DNA from: Breznakibacter sp047600785
GTDB taxonomy: Bacteria; Bacteroidota; Bacteroidia; Bacteroidales; Marinilabiliaceae
Reading direction: 5' to 3'
Length of the DNA stretch: 64,000 nucleotides
Assembly: GCA_047600785.1 (NCBI GenBank)
Contig: JASGKH010000002.1
Coordinates: 1,736,001 to 1,800,000 of the forward strand
Part shown: one piece after another, positions 24,919-35,008 of the stretch
Position numbering within the stretch: position 1 is the first letter of the stretch
How the letters are laid out: the number at the start of each line of letters is the position of its first letter
The notes under the pieces: model-generated
Told to the model about the DNA's origin: nothing
Seen by the model: only the letters and a program-made list of their open reading frames with translations
Database searches by the model: none
Translations under genes and position numbers: made by a program

Positions 24919-26517
24919 TTAATAACCAGAATTCTGGTCTTTTTCCATTTCCATGTATGGATTGTTCTTTATCTCCGATTCAGGAATCGGCCAGCGTACA
25001 TGGAAGTCGCTGATTGCGCCTTTTTGTTTGGCCCACGGGTTACGCTCTTTGATCAACTTCACAAAATTGCCCGTGCGGATCAAATCCATGCGGCGCCACC
25101 CTTCAAAGCAAAGCTCCCGGATACGCTCATCCATTATGTCGATCCTAAACTGTTCCTGTGAAAGGCCGCTCCATGCTTTATCGGCAGGAAGTGTGCCTCC
25201 CCATGCACGCCGTCTGACCTGGTTAACGATCCCTATAGCTTCATCCGTACGACCTCTTTCATTCAAACATTCGGCATAACACAAGAGGATATCAGCATAA
25301 CGGACGAACATATAATTTTTGCCAGACCAGTAGAAGCTCCTGCCCGACGTAGCATCGGTAGCCTGAGCAGCAGGTGTAAATCGGTCAAGGCGTCTGTCCT
25401 CCCATTTTTTGACATGGGGATCAAGCTCATCGGCCCCCCATGAAGGAACTGTAAACGCTTGTCCCCGGTAAGTAAAATCAAAACGGATGCTGACGTTTCT
25501 GCGTAAATCCCCTTCTTCCCAGACTCCGCCTTCCGATTTCATTTTATGGGCGTATTCCGTGGGAAGGGCTACATCATACCCTCCAATGTAGCACGATTCC
25601 CCAAGGTTTGCCAGCGTACGGGAACCCATGTCCCACTGCCAGTAATTCGGGCCTGAGCTGTTGCACTTGTAATCGATCTCGTAAACAGATTCTTTGGAGT
25701 TGAACTCGACTTTTCCGTATTCGTCGAACAGGGTCGCATAGCTGGTCTCCAAACCATAATCTGTTAAAGCCTCAAAATAACCAATGGCCTTTTCGTAATC
25801 ACGATAACCACTTTCTGCCGCAGCGTACAAACTCAACTTGCCCAGCATGGCCAGCGCAGCTCCCCGGGTCGCCCTGGGCCCGGTTTGCTTCCCCGCATCC
25901 AGGTTTTCCGATGCATACGTCAGATCGTCGAAAATTTGCTTCCATACAATGCTTAAAGGCTTTCTGGACATATCGATATCCGTTTCGTCCAAATCTTCGA
26001 TCTCGACCACCGGTACCTCTCCCCAATACATGGCCAGTTCGAACATCGACATGGCGCGCATAAAGCAGGCGTTTGCCCTCAACAGTTTGATCCTGCCCTG
26101 TACGGTTTCGTTTGTTTCTGTTTGGGACAGTTGCTCCAACCCCCGTATACAACGTGCAGCCGTATTGACGGTAGGCCATCTTCTTCCCCACATCTCGGCA
26201 ATCTGTGAAGATGTGGCGTTCAGCATCCCATCGTAATAATCCAGGCCCGACTGGCTCGCATCCGTCATCTGGACAATGCCCTGCTTGGTTTCGTCCAAAC
26301 CAAGCATCGTAAAAACCAGGCCGGCGCGTCCGGCCTTGGCATCACGGTAAGAAGTGTACAGGCCGTCTACAGTAGGTTCAAGAATCTCCAGGTTCGTAAA
26401 GACTTGTTGTGTCGTCAAGGAGCTTTTCGGCATCTCGTCCAAAAAATCGCTACAAGAAGAAAAGCTTATCATGAACACAGCAAAAAAAGCCAATATATCT
26501 ATTTTTTTATTTTTCAT
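24919..26517 (-). CDS. SusD/RagB-family glycan-binding lipoprotein
   Basis: 532 residues from the ATG at 26517, giving a lipoprotein signal (FFAVFMISFSSCSDFLDEMP) with the SusD-typical C-S-D-F-L-D opening. TPR-like helices follow (ARCIRGLEQLSQTE, LLRANACFMRAMSMFELA), as do the family C-terminal features YADILLCYAECLNERGRTDEA and ERIRELCFEGWRRMDLIRTG. It forms the lid of the SusC transporter at the cell surface and binds the target glycan. The open frame extends to 26538 but those seven residues add nothing. Starts 46 bp after susC. Confidence 0.95.
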   Translation of the reverse strand: MKNKKIDILAFFAVFMISFSSCSDFLDEMPKSSLTTQQVFTNLEILEPTVDGLYTSYRDAKAGRAGLVFTMLGLDETKQGIVQMTDASQSGLDYYDGMLNATSSQIAEMWGRRWPTVNTAARCIRGLEQLSQTETNETVQGRIKLLRANACFMRAMSMFELAMYWGEVPVVEIEDLDETDIDMSRKPLSIVWKQIFDDLTYASENLDAGKQTGPRATRGAALAMLGKLSLYAAAESGYRDYEKAIGYFEALTDYGLETSYATLFDEYGKVEFNSKESVYEIDYKCNSSGPNYWQWDMGSRTLANLGESCYIGGYDVALPTEYAHKMKSEGGVWEEGDLRRNVSIRFDFTYRGQAFTVPSWGADELDPHVKKWEDRRLDRFTPAAQATDATSGRSFYWSGKNYMFVRYADILLCYAECLNERGRTDEAIGIVNQVRRRAWGGTLPADKAWSGLSQEQFRIDIMDERIRELCFEGWRRMDLIRTGNFVKLIKERNPWAKQKGAISDFHVRWPIPESEIKNNPYMEMEKDQNSGY

Positions 26518-26563
26518 GATCCACTCTGTTTTTATCATGATTCGTACTAATGGTTAACTATTC

Positions 26564-29500
26564 TCAGAATGCCACATTTAAACCAAACACAAACATTTTT
26601 GTGGGAGGATACCAGTCTCCCGTTTCCGGATCATAACCTTTGTAAGGCGTTATACAGAATAGATTGGAAGCTGTAGAATAAACACGCAAACTACTCAACC
26701 TTAAAACATTAACCACACTGGTCGGAAATGTGTACGACAGTGTCAGTGTGGACAAGCGCAGGTACGACGCATTTTGCACGGAATGATCCATGTTACTTGC
26801 CGAAAAGGTGTTGTAGCCTGTGCCATCTGTGGGATCATGGAGCATCGGGCGGGGGAAACGGGCATCGGTGTTCCCGGGGGTCCAGCGATCGACCAGATCG
26901 GCAGAAGCAAGTCCTTTACCCGTACTGCCTATCATGGATTCGTACAGATAGCTCAATTTTTTTGCACCGTATGAATAATTGAACACTGCATTCAACATAA
27001 TGCCCTTATAGGTGACATCCGTCGAGAAACCCCCATAAAATTTCGGATCGGGCGACCCCACAATCACACGGTCGTAATCGTCAATTTTTTTATCGGGCAC
27101 CCCATCGGGACCAGACACATCCAAAGGGTACAGGTCTCCCGGATTAACATTACGTCCCGACCAGTCAATCTGGCTTAGCTGTTCCATGTCCCCGGCCTGG
27201 GCAATGCCGCCTGTTTTCCATATGTAAATGGTATTGCGCGACTCACCGACAAACAGGTTGCCTTCTTTTTGCAGGTTACGGTCTGCATCATAATTGAGGA
27301 TATAATCGTTATCGCCGTATAACTTGGTTACTTCATTTTTGTCGGCAGAAATGTTTGCCGACACATTCCATTCAAAATCTTTTGTTTTTATGGCATTCAC
27401 ATCCAAGGTAAATTCAAGGCCCTTGTTTACGATTTCGCCAATATTCACGATTGTTCTTTTGAAACCGCTTGATGTGTGCACGTTACGGCTCATCAGCAAA
27501 TCTTCGTTGGTGGTATGGAAAGCATCGGCCGACAAGCGGACTTTGCTATCCAGAAAGGCCATGTCCAATCCAAAGTTGAACTGACGTTGCGATTCCCATT
27601 TTATGTCCCTGGTTCCCACCTTCTCGGAAGCGATATAGGTGGTTACACCTTCTGTAACCCTTGGTGAATAAAGCGTAAGGAAAGAAAAATCATCAATTTC
27701 CTGGTTGCCTACCAGGCCATAGCCAATACGAACTTTTAATTGGTCGAATATATCCTGCCCGTCCATGAACCCTTCCTCGGTCACGTTCCACGCTGCCGAG
27801 AACGATGGGAAAAGCCCCCATTTATAATCGTTTGCAAACTTGGAAGAGCCGTCGTAACGGGCGGTGGCGGTCAAATAATATTTACTGGCATAGCTGTAAT
27901 TGGCCCGTGCGATGTACGACATCAATGACGCATCCACAAAGTCGGAACCAACCGAACGGTTTGCGATGTGGTTGGATGCACCCAGATTATAATACGTAAA
28001 GATGTTGTTATCAAATCCCCGGCCAACCGCATAAGTGTAATTACGGCTCGTCTGGGACACACTGGAGCCTACCAGTGCATTGACCCGGTGGTCGCCAAAA
28101 TTATTGTCGTAGGCAATTGTGTTATCCCATTGCCACATCGTCCTTTGGTCCCTGTCGTGTTGCGCTTCGCCATTGTGCGCATAACGGATTGCCTGTTGGA
28201 TGTCGTTGGGAGTATATCTGAAGCGTGACTCCTCGAAATAGTTCACCGCAAAGGATGTCCGCATGTTCACCCCTTTAACCGGATTGATGTTCAGGAAGTT
28301 TGTACTAAGCACACGGTTACGGACACGGTCATTATCTATTTTCAACGTGTTAAGCGGGTTAAAATAGTTTTGATCGTAAAAATCACCATAGTTCAACGTG
28401 AGGATATCTTCGCTGATGGGCAACATCGGGTTGGCCCCACGGGCTTTATCGAACACATCATCACTATCCTGGATCTCTGATTTCGTACGGATCAGAGACG
28501 TGTTCGTACCTACCTTTAACCACGATTTGATATTGTAATCGGCATTGATGCGTCCGGTGTATTTCGTATCGCTAAGCTTTTTTACCATTCCTTCCTGATC
28601 CGAATAGCCAAAACTGAGGTAATAGGTTCCGCTTTCGTTCCCTCCCGTAAAACTGATCACGTGGTTTTGTTCCACCCCGTCGCGGGTTACTGCATCGAGC
28701 CAGTCATAATCTTTAAAATCCGGATTGTTGTAGGCATCCAGCTCATACTGCCCAAACACGTATCCACCGGTCCCTGAGGTCGGATTATAAGCTGTCATTA
28801 CCCTGTTTTGGATAAACGCATCCAATTCGGCCTGGGTTGCATTCGGGTGCTTAGCCTGAAAACTGTTAACTGCCGCATCGCGACGCAGTTCAAAAAGCTG
28901 TTTGGAGTCCATCTTTTTAGGCATGTCGGCATAAGTACGCACCCCAAGCCAACCATCGTAGCTCACTTTACCTTCTCCCTTTTTCCCTTTTTTGGTCGTG
29001 ATGAGAATAACGCCGTTTGCGGCACGCGAACCATACAACGCCGTGGCAGAGGCATCTTTCAAGACTTCAATCGAAGCCACATCGTTCAGATTGATCGAAT
29101 TGAAACCGCCGCCATAGTTGTCCATTACCAACCCATCGACCACATAAATGGGATCGGTTGCCCCGTTAATGGTGTTTATGCCGCGCACTTTAATGGACGA
29201 GTTGTCGCCGGGCTTTACCGCACTGTTGATGAGCACCCCTGCCACCCGTCCCTGAAGCGCCTGGTTAATGTTGGTCACGGGTTTTTCTTCCAACACCTTG
29301 CTGCTAACACTTCCCACTGCCCCTGTAAGGTCGCTTTTCTTTAGGGAAGCACCAACCACGATCACTTCGTCCAGTCCCAATACGTCACTTTCCAATGCCA
29401 CGTTGATCACCGGACGGTTTCCCACCGAAATCTCTTTTGCCGAATAACCAAGATAATTGAATACCAATGTGGCATTGGCGGGTACAGACAAGCTGTACCT

Positions 29501-29677
29501 TCCTGCCGGATCGGTTACTGTGCCAGAAGTCGTACCTTTCACTGACACATTGACCCCGATCAGAGCTTCAGAACTGGATGCATCCGTAACTGTTCCGCTG
29601 ACTGTTATGTTTTGTGCCCACACAGGTAAGCAAATAAACATTAACAATGACAAAACAAGAAATTGTGTTTTTCTCAT
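26564..29677 (-). CDS. SusC/RagA-family TonB-dependent glycan transporter
   Basis: About 1037 residues from the ATG at 29677. Signal peptide (FLVLSLLMFICLPVWAQ), carboxypeptidase-D-like domain (about 22-105: VSGTVTDASSSEALIGVNVSVKG), TonB plug (LDEVIVVGASLKKSDLTGAVGSV, IEVLKDASATALYGSRAANGVI) and a 22-strand barrel ending KMFVFGLNVAF. With SusD it imports oligosaccharides over the outer membrane. It is the first gene of a four-gene unit (susC-susD-GH97-LRR) led by the operator-promoter at 29896-29960. Length and order of domains are normal. Confidence 0.96.
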   Translation of the reverse strand: MRKTQFLVLSLLMFICLPVWAQNITVSGTVTDASSSEALIGVNVSVKGTTSGTVTDPAGRYSLSVPANATLVFNYLGYSAKEISVGNRPVINVALESDVLGLDEVIVVGASLKKSDLTGAVGSVSSKVLEEKPVTNINQALQGRVAGVLINSAVKPGDNSSIKVRGINTINGATDPIYVVDGLVMDNYGGGFNSINLNDVASIEVLKDASATALYGSRAANGVILITTKKGKKGEGKVSYDGWLGVRTYADMPKKMDSKQLFELRRDAAVNSFQAKHPNATQAELDAFIQNRVMTAYNPTSGTGGYVFGQYELDAYNNPDFKDYDWLDAVTRDGVEQNHVISFTGGNESGTYYLSFGYSDQEGMVKKLSDTKYTGRINADYNIKSWLKVGTNTSLIRTKSEIQDSDDVFDKARGANPMLPISEDILTLNYGDFYDQNYFNPLNTLKIDNDRVRNRVLSTNFLNINPVKGVNMRTSFAVNYFEESRFRYTPNDIQQAIRYAHNGEAQHDRDQRTMWQWDNTIAYDNNFGDHRVNALVGSSVSQTSRNYTYAVGRGFDNNIFTYYNLGASNHIANRSVGSDFVDASLMSYIARANYSYASKYYLTATARYDGSSKFANDYKWGLFPSFSAAWNVTEEGFMDGQDIFDQLKVRIGYGLVGNQEIDDFSFLTLYSPRVTEGVTTYIASEKVGTRDIKWESQRQFNFGLDMAFLDSKVRLSADAFHTTNEDLLMSRNVHTSSGFKRTIVNIGEIVNKGLEFTLDVNAIKTKDFEWNVSANISADKNEVTKLYGDNDYILNYDADRNLQKEGNLFVGESRNTIYIWKTGGIAQAGDMEQLSQIDWSGRNVNPGDLYPLDVSGPDGVPDKKIDDYDRVIVGSPDPKFYGGFSTDVTYKGIMLNAVFNYSYGAKKLSYLYESMIGSTGKGLASADLVDRWTPGNTDARFPRPMLHDPTDGTGYNTFSASNMDHSVQNASYLRLSTLTLSYTFPTSVVNVLRLSSLRVYSTASNLFCITPYKGYDPETGDWYPPTKMFVFGLNVAF

Positions 29678-29895
29678 AAATAACAATAATTAGATTAAAA
29701 AAACTGATATTCCGAAAAATAAATGATTGCAATCTTAATGCATGCCCACACGTGGCAATGAACACTATTTGAGAGAGCTTGCCTCTTCCTGAAGAAGATT
29801 CTTGTGCCGGTAAATACCAAACGCATGAAACGTTAAACTTCAACACATTATAATTGCCCTTCCCTATAAGGAGACCTTTGCCCTCGTCTCTCTTA

Positions 29896-29960
29896 CAAAA
29901 CTACATGGCGTCGTCTGAATGTAACAGGCACAAACTTGTCAATTAATACCACAAATGTTG
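29896..29960 (-). promoter_or_regulatory. Operator and promoter of the susC unit
   Basis: Read on the minus strand: CAACATTTGT, 8 bp, TTGACAAGTTTG (29960-29931), 27 bp, then TAGTTTTG (29903-29896), which fits the Bacteroidota -7 box TAnnTTTG. TTTGT appears twice, 21 bp apart, the spacing of AraC-type half-sites. The operator is 25/30 identical to the one before the GH36 gene, with the same 27-bp gap. The start of transcription would fall near 29889, giving a leader of about 210 nt. The rest of the 332-bp gap holds no gene. Confidence 0.75.
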
Positions 29961-30009
29961 AAATATACTATTTGCAGAATTACCTCCTGCACTTGTATCG
30001 CCATGAAAG

Positions 30010-32007
30010 TCAATGGTTTTTCTTAACAGACACCACAAATCCGCCTCCTGCGGCAAGCGGGATGGTGAGCCTCGAACCGGAACTTATTCCCTGCGTTTCA
30101 TAGATATAACGGTCAGCATATAAGTTGGCATCTCCATCCCTGTACACGTCCGCCGTATATTCATTGCCCGCGGGCAGGAATGAAAAATCAACCGTCAGTT
30201 CACGTGCCGTCCAATCGGTCATACCGCCCACATACCAATTTTCGCCTTTGCGCTTAGCCGTTAGAGCATATTCGCCGACCCTGGCATCCAGCACTCTTGT
30301 TTCATCAAAAGTGACAGGCACATCAGATAAAAATTTCATAATATCGGGATACTTACGGTACTCCATTGGAGAATCGCAAAGCATGGCAAGATATTGGTCG
30401 TAAACCACGTACATGGCCAGTTCGTGGCACCGTGTTCCTTGTGTCAGGGGCAATCCGGGGTCAATGGGGCGGAACGTATTCTGCGTTCTGTTTCGCATGG
30501 ATCCGGGAGTGTAGTCAAGGCTTCCGCAAAGCATGCGTGTAAAAGGAAATACCAAATGGTGTTTGGGATTGGCCGTCAGGTCCCATTTGGAACACTCGGC
30601 ACCACGCACCGCTTCAAAGTTCACTATATTTGGATAGGTTCGCTGCAAACCCGTAGGCTTGCCGCAACCATGATAATCGATCATCAGCCGGTACTTCGCC
30701 GCTTTTTCGGCGATCATCTCATACCAATCCATGGCCAACTGGTCATCGCGGTCAAAAAAGTCCACTTTCAATCCCACGGCCCCCCAATTGTGGACCATCT
30801 CCATGTATCTATCGGCTGTTTCCGGGGTAAGCGCCATGGCCACACACCATAGAAAGACACCTACGTTTTTCGATTTTCCGTAATCAATGATTTCCCGGAT
30901 GTCCACTTTGGGATTTATTTTCGACAGATCAAAAATGTCAGACCAACCGGCATCGACCATTAAATACTCAAGATGGCTTTGGGCCGCAAAATCAATGTAA
31001 AACTTATACAATTCCGTGTTGCGGTTCGGCATCCCCGAAGGGATATCTGCCCCGGGCAACATGGCATCGTGCCACCATTCCCAGGCGGCTTTACCTGGCT
31101 TTATCCACGAAACATCTTCGAGACGTGACGGTTCGGCCAACTTATAGATGATTTGGTTGGTCAACAATGCTTTGTCGTCATCGGTAAGAATAAATACCCG
31201 CCACGGAAACGCACGTTTCCCTTCTGTTTTGGCAATGTACCCCCTGGTCCGTTGCACCACCGACACAAAATTGCCCCAGCTACCCAGTGCTATGCTGTCG
31301 GGATATTGGGCGAATGCCGCATGAAATCCGGATTCGCCTTTTTGGAGATACATTCCGGGATAATCCAGCACATCGGATTCCGCGACGACCAATCTAACCC
31401 CATCGGGATAAGAAAACAATACCGGCGTGATGGCTCTCTTGCCCTCCAAAATAGAAGAGGCTGTCTCATATTCGATGTACGACAATTCCCATGAAGTCCA
31501 ACTATCCGTTTCGGGGTACTGTACCGTAGGGTTTTCGGCGAGGTTAAGCTCCATTTTTTCATCCGTCACCACCATGTCGTTTCCCTGGTTGGTCACGAAA
31601 CGATAAGCCACTCCTTCATTGTACGCCCGCAACACCAATGAATACCCATCCTCAAATACGACGCATGTTTCGTTGAATTTATCCTCTAGTGTTTCAGATT
31701 TTCCGTACAAAGGCACAATGGTTTCATTCACGTTGCGCGTTTGGATGTCTTTTATTTTCGGATTCTTTCCCAAAAACCTATCGGAAAGTACCAGACCAAC
31801 CGAAGATGGTCTTATGATCTCTTTCCCTTTGTAGGACACGCTATACACAAGGGAGTCGCGTGTGGCCAGCACCATTTTCAAGTGGGAATCGGGAGAAACC
31901 ACTTCTACCTTTCGATCTGTGTTGCACGACGAAAGCAGAACAACAAACGCACAACCAATAAGCCTGGCATACAGGCATTTTAACATATCGACATGTATTT
32001 TTTTCAT
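30010..32007 (-). CDS. GH97 retaining alpha-galactosidase-type lipoprotein
   Basis: 665 residues with a lipoprotein signal ending LLSSC (Cys28). The GH97 domains span the whole rest. D416 in LKVDFFDRDDQ is in the position of the retaining nucleophile and E465 in NFEAVRGAE is the likely acid/base, so alpha-galactosidase activity is expected. Its ATG overlaps the TGA of the upstream GH36 gene by 4 bp (ATGA), implying translational coupling. It is similar to the GH97 at 22546 but has no T9SS tail. It likely acts in the periplasm or at the outer membrane on alpha-galactosides. Confidence 0.93.
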   Translation of the reverse strand: MKKIHVDMLKCLYARLIGCAFVVLLSSCNTDRKVEVVSPDSHLKMVLATRDSLVYSVSYKGKEIIRPSSVGLVLSDRFLGKNPKIKDIQTRNVNETIVPLYGKSETLEDKFNETCVVFEDGYSLVLRAYNEGVAYRFVTNQGNDMVVTDEKMELNLAENPTVQYPETDSWTSWELSYIEYETASSILEGKRAITPVLFSYPDGVRLVVAESDVLDYPGMYLQKGESGFHAAFAQYPDSIALGSWGNFVSVVQRTRGYIAKTEGKRAFPWRVFILTDDDKALLTNQIIYKLAEPSRLEDVSWIKPGKAAWEWWHDAMLPGADIPSGMPNRNTELYKFYIDFAAQSHLEYLMVDAGWSDIFDLSKINPKVDIREIIDYGKSKNVGVFLWCVAMALTPETADRYMEMVHNWGAVGLKVDFFDRDDQLAMDWYEMIAEKAAKYRLMIDYHGCGKPTGLQRTYPNIVNFEAVRGAECSKWDLTANPKHHLVFPFTRMLCGSLDYTPGSMRNRTQNTFRPIDPGLPLTQGTRCHELAMYVVYDQYLAMLCDSPMEYRKYPDIMKFLSDVPVTFDETRVLDARVGEYALTAKRKGENWYVGGMTDWTARELTVDFSFLPAGNEYTADVYRDGDANLYADRYIYETQGISSGSRLTIPLAAGGGFVVSVKKNH

Positions 32008-34184
32008 TTGATTTCATTGAGTTGTATGACCAAACTTTCGAATTCGTTGTACATGGCAAAATTCAACCCCACGTTCATCAGGTATTCCCCGCTGAACGTT
32101 TTTCCTTCGTATTTGGAGAAACGGGACCAATCATCCGGATTTTTATTGATCTCCTTCAACGTGTACTTTTTATCCGGATCAAGTCCCTGTAACACAATGG
32201 TGGGGGGCTTCGGGTATACTTCCTTCCTTACCAGAAAGTTGAAAACCACTGCTTCGTTTTTATCTTGGTTCACGTACATGAACACGGTACGGTTCTGCTT
32301 GTACGGCGAAAGGATGCGGTAAAGATCGCCCATCAGGATTGTACGGCGTATTTCTTTGTAAGTCTGGATGGCATTTTTCGAAAATTCATATTCCTTTTCC
32401 GTCATTTGGGAAGGCTGCAGGTCCATTCCCAGTTTGGCCGCCATGGCAATGTCGAAACGGCATTTCAACGGCGTGCCACGGCCTGAGATATGGTTTGGGG
32501 AGGCCGAAACATGGCTTGCAAGCCCAATGGCCGGAAAGAAATACTGCGATCCCCACTGGGTAAAAATGCGCTGGATAGGATCATTGTTATCACTGATCCA
32601 ATATTCGTCGAAATACTGCATTGATCCGTAATCGATACGTCCGCCGCCACCCGAGCAAGCCATGAAAGTGACATCGGGATATTTTTTGCTTATTTTTTCC
32701 ATAACCTGCATCAGGTTTTTCGAATAGTCGAAAAACAGGTGGGTTTGTTTATCGGCCGGCAAATATGACGAGCCTGGATTGAACACGTAACGGTTGCAAT
32801 CCCATTTTACATATCCGATACCTGGATTTTGCTGCAGGATGCGATCGACCGTATTGTACACGAACTCCTGCACTTTAGGATTGCTTAAATCCAGGATCAG
32901 CTGGTTACGCTGCTCGGTCCTTTCCCGGTGAGGCTGCGCAATCACCCAATCGGGATGCTTTTCGTACAATTCGCTTTGGGGATTCACCATTTCCGGTTCC
33001 ACCCATATTCCGAATTTGATGTTCCTCTTTTTACACTCCTGTATCAGGTAAGGAATGCCGTTGGGTAATTTCTCCGCATTGGTCTGCCAGTCGCCCAGGC
33101 CCGCATTGTCGTTGTTGCGCGGATATTTGCTGCCGAACCAGCCGTCGTCGAGCAGGAAAAGCTCGAACCCCATCTTTGCCGCATCGTCAATGATCCGGGT
33201 CAGCTTGGCCTCATCAAAATCAAAATAAGTTGCTTCCCAGTTGTTCAGCAGGACGCTCCTTTCCTTATCTCCGTTTTTGATGCCGTATGTCCTTGCCCAC
33301 CGGTGGAAATTGCGGGTCATCTTTCCCGTACCTTCATTGCTGTGCGTGAACAGGAACGATGGCGTTTTAAATGTTTCGCCTTTCCCCAGGATGTATTCCG
33401 AAGCATATGGATTTGCCCCGGAAATCACCCGTAACCTGTTATTGTTGTCCACCTCAAAGCAAAACTGAAAATTTCCCGGCCACGCCAATGTGCCGCCGAT
33501 AATTTCGCCCGAAGTCTCGGAAGCCGGCCCGTCCAAGGAAAGGATGAAACAAGGATGGGTAAACTGGTTGGTACGTACCCCCAACTTTGAATCAACAATT
33601 TTAATGCCCTCGGTAAGCCTTTGTTCCGCGATGTTCATCTCGTTTGCCCAGTCGCCGTGAAAATGGCTGACATAATAGGCCGGGGCATTGAACGACAGGT
33701 CGGACGACGCAAAATTGGTGAGACGAATATTCTTCTTTTGCCCGTTTCTTATCTCAACCCATTGCTCCAGAATATCTTCCTCCTGGTAAGCTTTGTAATG
33801 GATGGTCACAAAAAGATCGTAGTATTCGTCCTTCATTTCAATTGTGGTATGGACCACATTGCGGTCGACTTTTGTAACTGAGGAAGACAGGTATCCCAAT
33901 TCGGTAGAAGTGTTGCCATCGGCCTGAACCGCTCTCAAAGCAGCCTCAAACACGTGGTTGGTCCCAAACGTAGAATAGGCAATAAACGACTCCTTGTCCA
34001 TCAATTTTATTTCATCGATATTTTTTATTTTATTGCCAAAATAAACTTGCTCCAATCTGCTTTTTTCATTTATTTTTAGTAAAAGGCATGTATTATTCGT
34101 TGTTATCGGAATATATTCCACTGCTTTCACTGAAAAGCAAAATAGTATCAAAGAATATAAAACAATTGATTTGATTTTTTTCAT
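32004..34184 (-). CDS. GH36 alpha-galactosidase, exported
   Basis: 726 residues with a signal peptide (SLILFCFSVKAV). The barrel carries LLDDGWFGSKYPRN, KFGIWVEPEMVNP, YVKWDCNRY with nucleophile D462, and EYWISDNNDP with acid/base D532, all standard for bacterial GH36 alpha-galactosidases. It releases terminal alpha-galactose with retention. It is first in a two-gene unit with the GH97 lipoprotein and has its own copy of the shared operator 57 bp upstream. Specificity between raffinose-type and galactomannan-type substrates cannot be read. Confidence 0.95.
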   Translation of the reverse strand: MKKIKSIVLYSLILFCFSVKAVEYIPITTNNTCLLLKINEKSRLEQVYFGNKIKNIDEIKLMDKESFIAYSTFGTNHVFEAALRAVQADGNTSTELGYLSSSVTKVDRNVVHTTIEMKDEYYDLFVTIHYKAYQEEDILEQWVEIRNGQKKNIRLTNFASSDLSFNAPAYYVSHFHGDWANEMNIAEQRLTEGIKIVDSKLGVRTNQFTHPCFILSLDGPASETSGEIIGGTLAWPGNFQFCFEVDNNNRLRVISGANPYASEYILGKGETFKTPSFLFTHSNEGTGKMTRNFHRWARTYGIKNGDKERSVLLNNWEATYFDFDEAKLTRIIDDAAKMGFELFLLDDGWFGSKYPRNNDNAGLGDWQTNAEKLPNGIPYLIQECKKRNIKFGIWVEPEMVNPQSELYEKHPDWVIAQPHRERTEQRNQLILDLSNPKVQEFVYNTVDRILQQNPGIGYVKWDCNRYVFNPGSSYLPADKQTHLFFDYSKNLMQVMEKISKKYPDVTFMACSGGGGRIDYGSMQYFDEYWISDNNDPIQRIFTQWGSQYFFPAIGLASHVSASPNHISGRGTPLKCRFDIAMAAKLGMDLQPSQMTEKEYEFSKNAIQTYKEIRRTILMGDLYRILSPYKQNRTVFMYVNQDKNEAVVFNFLVRKEVYPKPPTIVLQGLDPDKKYTLKEINKNPDDWSRFSKYEGKTFSGEYLMNVGLNFAMYNEFESLVIQLNEIK

Positions 34185-34240
34185 AATATAAATCTCACTT
34201 TAATAATTTGTATGTAAAAAATGAATTGCTTTTACTACTC

Positions 34241-34305
34241 CAAAAGTATTCTCCAGAACCTTTAAAAACTACATACAAACTTGTCAATAAATAGCAGAGA
34301 TGTAG
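34241..34305 (-). promoter_or_regulatory. Operator and promoter of the GH36-GH97 unit
   Basis: On the minus strand: CTACATCTCT, 8 bp, TTGACAAGTTTG (34305-34276), 27 bp, then TACTTTTG (34248-34241), a full TAnnTTTG -7 box. Operator sequence and the 27-bp gap match those before susC. Transcription should start near 34234, about 50 nt before the GH36 ATG. Confidence 0.78.
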
Positions 34306-34941
34306 AAATCACTCGCTTTTCAGGACTTCCGGAAGGTCATTTTGCTATGAAAGGATCATTATTCCGCCACTTTCATCGAAAAATCCGGAATAATCAACAG
34401 ACACGGGACTATCAACAGGGCAAACACATTTAAACGAAAAGGAATTCTGCGGAAGATTTCACACGAAGAAAGAATCTTTTGCACTCCGTACCGGAAATTT
34501 TTGTTCACAGATAGCTTTCTAGCGCACGTCCAAACGTCCCTCTGGACGAAATTCATCTGAGCGGACGTTCGTTCGGGTAGGTCTTCCCATACCGATTAAA
34601 AAGGGGAGTCTGACAATCAAAAGCCTGCCGGACAGTGTCGTCATCTGATTTTCATCGGATCACCAGGTTTTAGGGAAAGTATGTGAGGAAACAGCCTTCA
34701 AAAAAACAGACAAGGACTTTGGAGCCACGTAGTACATTCACAAAACAACAGAAGGTCTGCATATTGCCAAGCAAAGCCTCAAATACCCAAAGCATAAAGA
34801 AGAAGGTCGCTTTGCGACTAATGAGAGAATGCGGAGAAAAGATCAGCCGTAAAATAATGTGCAATGAACATCAGGCGTAGAATGAACTCCCCTCTCATTC
34901 AGTCATCCCCTCTCCCGACAATTGTAAAGCCAGGAACTAAA
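34306..34941. other. Gap of about 640 bp without a recognisable gene
   Basis: Short open frames on both strands (about 65 residues each) overlap one another and show no motif, signal peptide or known family. A few short complementary blocks (CGTCC/GGACG near 34530-34570) could form weak hairpins. Nothing else is supported. Confidence 0.5.
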
Positions 34942-34977
34942 AAAGTCCGGGTTTCACTTGTGTGGAACCCGGACTTT
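34942..34977 (-). terminator. Strong intrinsic terminator after the DUF5107/TPR gene
   Basis: AAAGTCCGGGTT (34942-34953) and AACCCGGACTTT (34966-34977) form a perfect 12-bp stem with a 12-nt loop. On the minus strand the stem is directly followed by TTTTTTAG, the classic rho-independent layout. It lies 31 bp after the stop at 35009. Confidence 0.9.
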
Positions 34978-35008
34978 GATGATAAGCCTGAATGGTGGAT
35001 ATACGAAA

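Noticed and set aside
34359..34880. Small open frames of about 65 residues
   Set aside because: They overlap on both strands, lack motifs and have no clear start signals.
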